In this document: one piece after another, positions 10,701-18,291 of the stretch
Layout of the letters: every line of letters starts with the position of its first letter
Numbering within the stretch: position 1 is the stretch's first letter
Source of the DNA: Afipia massiliensis
GTDB lineage: Bacteria > Pseudomonadota > Alphaproteobacteria > Rhizobiales > Xanthobacteraceae
Assembly (NCBI RefSeq): GCF_001006325.2
Contig: NZ_LBIA02000001.1
Span: 2,605,501-2,669,500, forward strand
DNA: 64,000 nt
Direction of reading: 5' to 3'
Made by a program: the position numbers and the translations under genes
Notes under the pieces: generated by a model
The model's database searches: none
Told to the model about the DNA's origin: nothing
Seen by the model: the letters and a program-made list of their open reading frames with translations, nothing else

Positions 10701-10936
10701 GATGTCTGTCCTCAGCGAGATATTTGAAAATGGGTTCAGCGTGGAACGCAATGCCAACGCGACGAATGGCCCGGCTCAACGGCAACGGGCGCGATGAGTT
10801 CCAATGCGGAGCAAATGTGGAGAGAAAGTGTCGATAGATTCCGCGCGCTGATGCGACGAAATTAACGCACTGATATGAGGAACTTGGAGCTATGCGAACG
10901 CGCGGGTTAGCTATGCGCGCTCGTTTGCGCTCATAT

Positions 10937-12490
10937 TCACTGCAAGTTCGGCAGCGACGTCACCGCGACACTGATCGAGCCTTCGGCTTCGGCGATGATG
11001 CGCAGCGTGTTTGAATCGAAGGCGATGCTGCCGAGCCGTACGCTCGACACCGATGCATCGACGCGAATGCCTTCATCGTTCTTGCGGAAATCTGCAACGA
11101 TCGCTGAAATTTTTTGCTGCGCGTTGGCCGCGAAAGTTTTCAGCTCGATGGTGGCGCGTTGCTCCAGCGCGCTCTGAAGATAGGGAATCGCGGGACGCGC
11201 GGCAGCCCCCAACAGGCCGAATGCCGAACTGGATTCCACCGCGAGTTCGAGATCGGTCAGCCGCAGGATCTGCTGCTTCTGATCGAGCACCGGACGGCCC
11301 CAGATGTGAATAGTCGCTTCGCCGCCGAAACCGAACCAGCTTGTTTTTTCCTTGGCGTTGACGAGCAGGGAGATCAGCAGCCGCTGACCGGCGGCAGCGA
11401 CGTTCGCGCTTTTCACCGTGACGTCCACCGAGCCGCTGCCGTCCTCGGGAAACTTGCGGCCTTTCAGTTGTGTCTCGACGATCTTGCTCACTTCGGTGAA
11501 CGGCAGATCGATCGGCACGCCGATACTGATGCGGCCGCGCTCGGGAGGCGGCATGATGTCGAGAGTGGCGGGGAACGGGCAATCCGGCTTGGTCTCCGCA
11601 GGGAGCACGCGTGTTTCCGCCTGCAAGCCAAGTGTGAAGTTGACCGAGTTGGCGTCGATGCGCGGCTGCGCCGCCATGGCCCGCACCGGTCGCATCTCCA
11701 GCCACAGCGTCGGCATTCCCTTTGCCGCCGGAGGAAGCGGGATCGAGCGGCAGAGTTTCGCCCACTCGCGCCGCGCGTTCTGCTCGAGCGAGCGGTCGTT
11801 GCGCAGCCGCGCCTGCAACAGCGCCATTTGCTCGTTGACGGTTTTGTCGATCAGCGGCTTGACCTGCGCCGGCACCGCGACCTTTGCACCTGCGATGGTG
11901 AGGCTGCTGTCGCCGAGTGTGACCTGCGCCGTCAGCTTGGGGTCGATGCGCCACTCGCGCAGGACTTCCGGCCGCGATGTGATCGCAACATTGCCGTGGA
12001 TCGCGGCACTGGCATTCAACTGTTTGATATTCACGCTGCCGAGTTGTTTGGCAGCGTTGTTGCCGAGCACATTGCCCAGCACGTTGCCGAGTGCGGTGCC
12101 GCTCGCCGCCGATAGTGATCCGAGCACCGTCAGCTTGCCGTCGAGCGGCGTCGACAGCGACAGCGCGTTCTGCACGCCGGAGGCGGCGATCGGTCCGCGT
12201 GCCACGGTCCAGTTGATGTCGGCATTCTGGAGAATCTGGCTGACGGGATTTTCCGCCTTGCCGCCGAGGTTGCGTGGCGCGGCGCGGTCGAGTCCGTCGC
12301 GCAGCGCGGCGATCGAAATGGAAATCGGCGTCAGGATTTCGGAATTGCGCGCCACCGGCGGCAGCGGCGGCAGTTTCGTCAGCACTGGCTTCTCGACAAT
12401 GGTCGGCCAAAACCGGTTCATCGCATAAAGGCTGACGGCGAACGACGCGGCAAGCACCGCCAGTCCGAGCAAAATGAATTTCAGGCGCAT
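10937..12490 (-). CDS. DUF4403 family membrane-anchored periplasmic protein
   Basis: 517 residues with an N-terminal uncleaved-looking membrane anchor (LKFILLGLAVLAASFAVSLYAM) followed by a large soluble domain. Segments such as ISISIAALRDGLDRAAPRNLGG near the start and GRPVLDQKQQILRLTDLELAVES near the end resemble the DUF4403 family, whose members are predicted beta-rich, possibly lipid-binding, envelope proteins. No catalytic motif is apparent. The gene stands alone: 236 bases without a recognisable gene separate it from the transglycosylase, and a composite hairpin repeat lies upstream. Confidence 0.7.
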   Translation of the reverse strand: MRLKFILLGLAVLAASFAVSLYAMNRFWPTIVEKPVLTKLPPLPPVARNSEILTPISISIAALRDGLDRAAPRNLGGKAENPVSQILQNADINWTVARGPIAASGVQNALSLSTPLDGKLTVLGSLSAASGTALGNVLGNVLGNNAAKQLGSVNIKQLNASAAIHGNVAITSRPEVLREWRIDPKLTAQVTLGDSSLTIAGAKVAVPAQVKPLIDKTVNEQMALLQARLRNDRSLEQNARREWAKLCRSIPLPPAAKGMPTLWLEMRPVRAMAAQPRIDANSVNFTLGLQAETRVLPAETKPDCPFPATLDIMPPPERGRISIGVPIDLPFTEVSKIVETQLKGRKFPEDGSGSVDVTVKSANVAAAGQRLLISLLVNAKEKTSWFGFGGEATIHIWGRPVLDQKQQILRLTDLELAVESSSAFGLLGAAARPAIPYLQSALEQRATIELKTFAANAQQKISAIVADFRKNDEGIRVDASVSSVRLGSIAFDSNTLRIIAEAEGSISVAVTSLPNLQ

Positions 12491-12555
12491 AACGACTCCG
12501 GCCGCATCACAACAGCGATGCTACAGCCCGCGTCCGACGCACGCCACCCCGCGCG

Positions 12556-12720
12556 CTAGTGGAGTGGATTTGACATTCGCTACCAAAGCGCAACGAGCCC
12601 ATGAAGCGAATGTCAAATCCAAAACTCCACTAGAAACTTATACTTGCTAGTGGTCCATCGATTCTAACATTCGCAAGAAGGCCTGCTGAAATGGGGCGAA
12701 TGTTAGAATCGGACCACTAG
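12556..12720. repeat. Composite double-hairpin repeat, copy 1
   Basis: Two long hairpins in tandem. Hairpin A (12556-12633) has arms CTAGTGG..GGATTTGACATTCGCT / AGCGAATGTCAAATCC..CCACTAG. Hairpin B (12647-12720) has arms CTAGTGGTCC..GATTCTAACATTCGC / GCGAATGTTAGAATC..GGACCACTAG. A 13-base spacer AAACTTATACTTG separates them. A second copy in opposite orientation is at 17229-17395. Arms are conserved while loops differ, so the secondary structure seems to matter. No coding capacity. Confidence 0.9.
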
Positions 12721-12737
12721 CGGTAGCCCGGATCGAC

Positions 12738-14411
12738 TTACCGCAGATCTCTCGGAAGCAGCTTGTCCTTCGGAACCTGCGGCGGTTTTTTCTGCAACGT
12801 CGGGACTGCCGGCTGGCCCGGGCGCGGCACAGCGGACGGCACCTGCGGAACGCCGAGACGACCGGGCACACCGAGCCGATTGAGAATTCCCGCCGGACCT
12901 TGCATCGACGGTGCGCTGGGCACGGTAGATGGCCGCTGGAATCCGCCCGGCATGCCGGGCTGTCGCGCGATTGCAGGTTGGTTCGCTAGCCCCGGCTGGT
13001 TTGGAAGAGGTGGCCGCGAACCAAATTGACCCGGTGCACCGGGCGTGCGCTGGAATCCGCCGGGCGGCGGTGCACCTGGCGCGCGCTGGAGTCCGGGCTG
13101 ATTTGGCAGGCCGCCGGGTTGTCGCTGCATACCCGGCTGCAAATTGCCGCGCTGTCCCGGCTGGTTTTGCAGGCCCGGACGTCCCGGCTGGCCGGGTTGA
13201 TTCAGGCCCGGACGATTTGGCTGTCCCGGTTGATTGGGCTGACCCGGACGATTCACTCCCGGTTGCTGCCGCTGACCGGGTTGGTTCAATCCCGGTTGTT
13301 GCCGTTGTCCGGGTTGGTTCAATCCCGGTTGTTGCCGTTGTCCGGGTTGGTTCAATCCCGGTTGTTGCCGTTGTCCGGGCTGGTTCAGGCCTGGCTGCCG
13401 CTGCTGTCCCGGCTGGTTCAATCCGGGCCGCTGCTGGCCGGGCTGATTGAGTCCGCCGCGCTGTGGAGCGCCTTGATTGAAGCCGGGCCGTCCGAAGGCC
13501 GGCGGACGATTCGGATTCTGCATGCGGAAATTACGCTGCTGCATCACGACGCGCCGGCCGACGTCCTGCATGCTGTGAACGCGCTGCATGAATCCGCGAT
13601 CGCGCGCGACCATCTGCGCGGACATCACCATCGGCATCGCCGACATGCGCATGCCGAATCCCTGCACCATGACGCCGCGCACGGTGAATCCGCTCGCGGC
13701 CTGCGTCAGCATGCCGAGCGGCGCGCCGTCGCGCGCCCTGACTTCGATGCGGCCGACCTTGCCGTCGGCGTCCGGGTAAAGCTTGACCCCGACATTGTTC
13801 GCGCTGGCGGTGCCGGCCGCAACGCCCTCAGGCACTTCGACGACGCCGGTGGTACCGCGAATGCCGAGCGTCGCGGTCGGTGTTTCGATTTTCATGTCGC
13901 CGGTCTTGGCGACGGCGGCGGCGACGAACGCCATGGTGCCGCGCGTGACATTGAGGAGTGCGGCGTTGTCCTTACCGCCTTCCTGATAGATGAAACTGTC
14001 CACGACGACGCGCGAACTTGCGGAGAGGTTGAGCGTGGTGTCGTCGCTGAACGTGACGCCGAGTGTCGAACTCTTGCCGGTCTGAAGAATGTCGCCCTTG
14101 AAGATGTCGTCTTGCAGCTTCAGCGGCCCGGTCATGCCGTTGCGCGTCACCGTCGCGGTGCCTTTCAGGATGGCGACGTTGCCGGCGGGCTCGTCGGCCG
14201 CGGCCTGCGAGGCATCGGCTGCCGGTTGATCGGGCTGCGTTGCCGGTGCGGACGGTTGCGCTGCTGGCGCGGGGCTTGAGGGTTGTGCGGGCACCGCCTG
14301 GGCGAGCCGGAGGGCTTGTTCGGCATGCGCAGGCGCAAAGGCGAGGCCGCACAGGATCGATGCAACGAGCAGGCCGGAACGGATCAAAGCATTCACCTGC
14401 TCAAGGACCAA
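12738..14411 (-). CDS. Exported FecR-domain protein with Pro/Gly/Gln/Asn-rich repeat tail
   Basis: Up to 557 residues. A signal peptide (hydrophobic core GLLVASILCGLAFAPAHA) is followed by an Ala/Pro/Gln linker. A FecR domain lies roughly at residues 80-200, with VAILKGTATVTRNG, FSDDTTLNLSASSRVVVD and the strand TPTATLGIRGTTGVVEV. The second half is low complexity, built from imperfect PGQRQQPGLNQ units. No sigma factor gene is adjacent, so the classical FecR-FecI role is unlikely and a surface or structural role is possible. The start is uncertain: TTG at 14411 and TTG at 14387 are both possible; the latter has AGGTG five bases upstream and gives a normal signal peptide. Confidence 0.8.
   Translation of the reverse strand: MVLEQVNALIRSGLLVASILCGLAFAPAHAEQALRLAQAVPAQPSSPAPAAQPSAPATQPDQPAADASQAAADEPAGNVAILKGTATVTRNGMTGPLKLQDDIFKGDILQTGKSSTLGVTFSDDTTLNLSASSRVVVDSFIYQEGGKDNAALLNVTRGTMAFVAAAVAKTGDMKIETPTATLGIRGTTGVVEVPEGVAAGTASANNVGVKLYPDADGKVGRIEVRARDGAPLGMLTQAASGFTVRGVMVQGFGMRMSAMPMVMSAQMVARDRGFMQRVHSMQDVGRRVVMQQRNFRMQNPNRPPAFGRPGFNQGAPQRGGLNQPGQQRPGLNQPGQQRQPGLNQPGQRQQPGLNQPGQRQQPGLNQPGQRQQPGLNQPGQRQQPGVNRPGQPNQPGQPNRPGLNQPGQPGRPGLQNQPGQRGNLQPGMQRQPGGLPNQPGLQRAPGAPPPGGFQRTPGAPGQFGSRPPLPNQPGLANQPAIARQPGMPGGFQRPSTVPSAPSMQGPAGILNRLGVPGRLGVPQVPSAVPRPGQPAVPTLQKKPPQVPKDKLLPRDLR
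13248..13445. repeat. 33-bp minisatellite coding for PGQRQQPGLNQ units
   Basis: Three identical 33-base units occupy 13281-13313, 13314-13346 and 13347-13379, with decayed copies on both sides. The period is a multiple of three, so copy-number change by slippage would alter protein length by 11 residues without breaking the frame. It lies inside the FecR-domain gene. Confidence 0.9.
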
Positions 14412-14588
14412 TCGGGTGGCCGGGTAATGTCAGTATTTCTGACAGTCCTCGCATGGCGATGCAACGCCATGCGCGCCGAGGGGCGCAGGCTTTCCATTGC
14501 AATTATGGGGTGGAATAGGTCGGCGTTTCCCGGCATGCGTACGTCATATGTGTACGCAGGAGCGCGAAAGGTTCAAAAGCCGGCTTCG

Positions 14589-15632
14589 TCAGCCGTCGCG
14601 CGAGATCCGGCCGCCTGCAACGCGCCAGGCTTCGATCCCGCCCTGGATATGGCGGACGCGGGTGAGCCCGGCCTGCTGCGCGGCCTGCACCGCCATCGCG
14701 GAGCGTTCGCCGAACGCGCAATAGAACAGCAACTGATTGCTGGTTGTCGTGCCGAGTTGGTGAAGGACGCCGCCGGGCTTCACATTATCTTCGAGAGCGG
14801 GATAGGGCGCGTGCAGCGAGCCCGGAATGACGCCGTGTTTTTCGCGCTCACGGCGCTCGCGCAAATCGATCAGCACAACGTCCGGCCGCCCGACGATGTC
14901 CTTGGCTTGCGTTGCCGACACCGCCCAGCCGCGCCGCGCGACTTCGTCCTGCGCCAGACCCATGTGAAGGTTTGCCGGAACGGCGACGTCCATCATTTTC
15001 GGATTAGGCAGGTGCAGGCTGTTCATGAGATCGACGTACTGATCGACCGATTTGACCTGAAGGCGCGGATTGCAGGCCCTTTCTTCGCCAATGGTCGAGA
15101 CGGTGTCGCCCTTGTAGTCGTGCGCGGGAAAGATCAGCGTCTGGTCGGGCAGCTTGAGCAGCCGGCCGAAAATCGACTCGTACTGCGCGCGCGGATCGCC
15201 GTTCTGGAAATCGGTGCGGCCGGTGCCGCGAATGAGCAGCGTGTCTCCGGTGAACACGCGATCTGGCAGGATGAAGCTGTAGGAATCGTCGGTGTGGCCG
15301 GGCGTATAGAGCACGTCCAGGCTGAGCCCCTCGATATCGATCTTGTCGCCGTCGGACACGCGCATCGATACGACATCGACGCCGCTCTGCTCGCCCATCA
15401 CGGTGATGCAATGGGTCTTGTCGCGCAGCGCGCCGAGGCCGGTGATGTGGTCGGCATGGATGTGCGTATCGACTGCCTTGATCAGCTTGAGATCAAGATC
15501 CTGCAAAAGCTGGATGTAGCGATCGACCTTCTCCAGCACGGGATCGATGATCAGCGCCTCGCCGCCCTGCCGGCTTGCAAGGAGATAGGTGTAAGTGCTG
15601 GAAACGCTGTCGAAGAGCTGGCGGAAAATCAT
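14589..15632 (-). CDS. Persulfide dioxygenase (MBL fold) fused to a rhodanese domain
   Basis: 347 residues in two domains. The N-terminal metallo-beta-lactamase fold has THIHADH, PGHTDDS, FTGDTLLIRGTGRTDF and FPAHDYKGDT, matching ETHE1-type enzymes that oxidise glutathione persulfide to sulfite with one iron. The C-terminal rhodanese domain (about residues 235-345) carries the sulfur-accepting cysteine in CAFGERS. Such fusions work in sulfide detoxification. The start ATG 15632 (MIFRQLFDSVSSTYTYLL) fits the family; the frame runs on to a TTG at 15668 with a Cys-containing extension. A tiny membrane protein gene precedes it on the same strand. Confidence 0.9.
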   Translation of the reverse strand: MIFRQLFDSVSSTYTYLLASRQGGEALIIDPVLEKVDRYIQLLQDLDLKLIKAVDTHIHADHITGLGALRDKTHCITVMGEQSGVDVVSMRVSDGDKIDIEGLSLDVLYTPGHTDDSYSFILPDRVFTGDTLLIRGTGRTDFQNGDPRAQYESIFGRLLKLPDQTLIFPAHDYKGDTVSTIGEERACNPRLQVKSVDQYVDLMNSLHLPNPKMMDVAVPANLHMGLAQDEVARRGWAVSATQAKDIVGRPDVVLIDLRERREREKHGVIPGSLHAPYPALEDNVKPGGVLHQLGTTTSNQLLFYCAFGERSAMAVQAAQQAGLTRVRHIQGGIEAWRVAGGRISRDG

Positions 15633-15744
15633 GAAAACATGATTGCAGCTTCCCGCGCCCGTGATCAAGGGCTGACCGCCTCACTCAATCCGGTGACCCG
15701 ATCAGTTCGACGTGTAATGCGTAAGATCGGGACTGATATCTTGC

Positions 15745-15828
15745 CTAGAACATGCCCAGCACGATCGCGCCGACGAGGATGAGCGACGCATAAGCGGCGA
15801 CGACGCTCAGAGGTCCGACGATGGTCAT
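15745..15828 (-). CDS. 27-residue single-pass membrane peptide
   Basis: ATG at 15828 is preceded by GGGAGG with six bases between, one of the best ribosome-binding sites in the window. The 27-residue product is almost entirely one hydrophobic helix (SVVAAYASLILVGAIVLGMF) with short polar ends. It lies 112 bases upstream of the persulfide dioxygenase gene on the same strand and could share its transcript. Function unknown; a small membrane regulator or subunit is possible. Confidence 0.55.
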   Translation of the reverse strand: MTIVGPLSVVAAYASLILVGAIVLGMF

Positions 15829-16004
15829 GGGTGTCCTCCCTTGGCTCAACGCTGGACAAGTAACGCGGACGCTACCAAGACGTTCCCGATGCGAAAAAGG
15901 CAGGTCTGCTGTCGCATCACGGCGACGGCGCGCGATCATGGTTAAAAAACATTGAATAACAATGCGTTGAAGAAGCTTTAATTATCTTCGGTGAACTTGC
16001 GCGG

Positions 16005-17216
16005 ATGACGCGTGGAGTTAGTTGGTTCGTAGTCGGCTCCCTTGTCCTCGTTGCGCTGGCGGGTTGCGGCCGCGGTTTCATGACCGCGGAACGTGAACCC
16101 TGGCGGGCCGAGGCAGAAAAGGCATGCTTGAAATCCGGTGCGGTCAAGGAGACCGCGGATCTCGTCCGCATCGATCCGATTTCCGGACCGGGCGCCTGCG
16201 GCGCTGAATTTCCGTTGAAAGTGGTTGCGCTCGGCGAGTCGATGAGCAGCCTCGGTTATGCCGGCGATCTGCGCCCGCCCGGAAGTATCGGCAATCAGCC
16301 GCGCTGGCCGGTGTCGCAGCAGCCTCCGTCCTATCAGCAGCCATCGTCGCAATCGCCGTCTTATCCGTCGCAGCAGCCGTATCAGGCGCAGCGACCATAT
16401 CCACCGCAGTCCGGCGCGCCGATGCGATTGAACGCGCCCGGAACCGAGCCGCCCGACGAGGAAGATCTCGAGGCCGCATCCGACGCCCCGTCGCCTGCAC
16501 CGAGCCGCGCGCCGCGCGCACCCTATGCCGCGCAGCCTTATCCTCCCGCGAGCCAGCCTTACACACCGCCGCGTCTCGGCCCGTCGCAGGGATCTGCGGT
16601 GAACCGGTTCGGTTCGGTCACGCTCAAACCTGCCGCGACGCTGGCCTGTCCGATCGTGTCCGCACTCGACCGCTGGCTGGCGGACTCGGTTCAGCCGGCC
16701 GCTCAGCGCTGGTTCGGTTCGCCGGTCGCGGAGATCAAGCAAATCTCGGCCTATTCATGCCGCGGCATGAACGGCAATTCGCGCTCGCGCATTTCAGAGC
16801 ACGCCTTCGGCAACGCGCTCGACATTTCCTCGTTCACGCTCGCGGACGGACGGCGCATTTCAGTCAAGGACGGCTGGAAGGGCTTGCCGGAAGAGCAGGG
16901 CTTCCTGCGCGACATTCAGGGCGCGGCGTGCCAGCAGTTCAACACGGTGCTGGCGCCGGGCTCGAACGTCTATCACTACGATCACATTCACGTCGACCTG
17001 ATGCGGCGCGCGAGCGGCCGCGTGATCTGTCAGCCCGCCGCCGTTTCCGGCGAGGAGATCGCGGCACGCGCGGCGCCGCGCGGTGGATATGCGGCGCGCG
17101 ATAATGGCATCGCCGGCTCGATCGGAAAGAGGGTCAAGAGCGTTTTCGCGCGCGGCCCGCTGTCGAAGGAAGACCGCGAGTCGATCGAAGACGAATCCCG
17201 CGTCAGGGAGCGCTGA
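16005..17216 (+). CDS. Extensin-like C-terminal domain lipoprotein
   Basis: 403 residues. The N-terminus is a lipoprotein signal with lipobox LAGC (VLVALAGCGRG). The middle (about 90-200) is Pro/Gln/Ser/Tyr-rich and likely disordered or wall-associated. The C-terminal extensin-like domain (about 205-345) begins CPIVSALDRWLADS and contains SEHAFGNALDIS and YHYDHIHVDLM. The H-x6-D and H-x-H pattern matches metal ligands of LAS-type D,D-peptidases, so peptidoglycan peptide cleavage is a reasonable inference. Stand-alone gene; its 3' end faces the second composite hairpin repeat. Confidence 0.85.
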   Translation: MTRGVSWFVVGSLVLVALAGCGRGFMTAEREPWRAEAEKACLKSGAVKETADLVRIDPISGPGACGAEFPLKVVALGESMSSLGYAGDLRPPGSIGNQPRWPVSQQPPSYQQPSSQSPSYPSQQPYQAQRPYPPQSGAPMRLNAPGTEPPDEEDLEAASDAPSPAPSRAPRAPYAAQPYPPASQPYTPPRLGPSQGSAVNRFGSVTLKPAATLACPIVSALDRWLADSVQPAAQRWFGSPVAEIKQISAYSCRGMNGNSRSRISEHAFGNALDISSFTLADGRRISVKDGWKGLPEEQGFLRDIQGAACQQFNTVLAPGSNVYHYDHIHVDLMRRASGRVICQPAAVSGEEIAARAAPRGGYAARDNGIAGSIGKRVKSVFARGPLSKEDRESIEDESRVRER

Positions 17217-17228
17217 TTTTCAACTGTT

Positions 17229-17395
17229 CTAGTGGTCCGATTCTAACATTCGCCTCTCAGTGCAGCGGTATCCTTGCGAATGTTAGAATCGACGGACCAC
17301 TAGCAAATATAAGTTTCTAGTGGAGGTTGGATTTGACATTCGCTTCACGGACTTGCCGCTACGTCAGGTAGCGAATGTCAAATCCACTCCACTAG
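17229..17395. repeat. Composite double-hairpin repeat, copy 2 (inverted relative to copy 1)
   Basis: Hairpin B (17229-17303) is followed by the spacer CAAATATAAGTTT and hairpin A (17317-17395), the mirror order of copy 1. The hairpin arms match copy 1 almost base for base, including the same two-base bulge in hairpin B, whereas the loops have diverged. The last bases provide the stop codon of the neighbouring TetR gene. Confidence 0.9.
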
Positions 17396-18024
17396 CGAAT
17401 GCGATAGCCGGCGAGGAAAAGCCGCGCCGCGCTGTCGACCACCGTTGCGATCTGTTCCTTCGTTGGAGCAGGCTTAGCCTGAAAGACGTAGGGCTCGAAC
17501 AGCGTCGCCTGACACATTCTCATGAATTGAGCCGCGGCGAGTTCGCAGTCGTCGATCGCGAGTTCTTTGGCGCTGACCCGTGCCGCGAGGTAGGTCGCGA
17601 GGAGGCGCATGGTGTGGGCGATGACACGGTCGTAGAACCGGCGGCCGACGTCGGGCATCCGTTCCGCGATGGCCATCACGGTTCTGACCGCTGAGCCGCC
17701 GTCCGGCCGGCACAGGATTTCGATATAGGCGCGGCCGAAAGCGCGCAGGCTGGTTTCGGCGTCCAGCGCGGGGTCGAAATTGAACGCCGTCTTGCCGTGC
17801 TCAAGGGTTTCCTGCTCGACAATGGCCTCGAACAGCCGGTTCTTGTCGGTGAAGTAGACGTACAGCGTCCCCTTGGAGACACCCGCGGCCCGCGCGATCT
17901 CGTTCATGCTGGCGCCGTCGAAACCCAGATCCATAAAGACTCGCCGCGCGCCATCCATGATCTGGTGGCGTTTCGCGCTGTCTTCGTCGCCGGAAGCGAC
18001 GGTGAGGTGGGTCTGTGCAACCAT
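17392..18024 (-). CDS. TetR/AcrR family transcriptional repressor
   Basis: 210 residues. The N-terminal helix-turn-helix (about residues 18-65) reads RHQIMDGARRVFMDLGFDGASMNEIARAAGVSKGTLYVYFTDK, the classical TetR signature; the rest is an alpha-helical ligand domain. It is transcribed away from an HlyD/MFS efflux pair, and a 43-base palindrome in the shared upstream region is the probable operator, so it most likely represses the pump and itself. Its TAG stop falls within the composite repeat. Confidence 0.93.
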   Translation of the reverse strand: MVAQTHLTVASGDEDSAKRHQIMDGARRVFMDLGFDGASMNEIARAAGVSKGTLYVYFTDKNRLFEAIVEQETLEHGKTAFNFDPALDAETSLRAFGRAYIEILCRPDGGSAVRTVMAIAERMPDVGRRFYDRVIAHTMRLLATYLAARVSAKELAIDDCELAAAQFMRMCQATLFEPYVFQAKPAPTKEQIATVVDSAARLFLAGYRIR

Positions 18025-18109
18025 TTGTTTAGGCTGTTTTTCCGTTTCGCTGTGGAGCGCGCCGCCGGAAGGGCTGCGGGAACGCGGATTACGGTATCGA
18101 GATATCTGT

Positions 18110-18152
18110 CAAAATTACCATTGACCGAACCGTTCGGTCAATGGTAATTTTG
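18110..18152. promoter_or_regulatory. Perfect 43-base palindrome, probable TetR operator
   Basis: Two 21-base arms around a single central C at 18131; the core is TTGACCGAAC-C-GTTCGGTCAA, extended outward by CAAAATTACCA / TGGTAATTTTG. It lies 86 bases upstream of the TetR start and 139 bases upstream of the HlyD-type gene. GACCG/CGGTC half-sites are common for TetR-family repressors; the identity of the binding protein is inferred from position. Confidence 0.85.
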
Positions 18153-18291
18153 TCGCACGTTGGGCATGATCCCGGAGCCGGAAACGGCTTCGGAAAAAAG
18201 AACGAACAAGTCCCGCGCAGACGCTGAGGAATTGCCGGCGCGCAAGCGTCTCTCCGGATTTTGCTGTTTTGATACTTGATTGGAGGCCGTG

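Noticed and set aside
13248-13445. CRISPR-like array because of regular 33-base spacing
   Set aside because: Units are directly adjacent without spacers and are in frame within a coding sequence.
14387-14411. FecI-type sigma factor system for the FecR-domain proteins
   Set aside because: No sigma factor gene or TonB receptor is present next to either FecR-domain gene.
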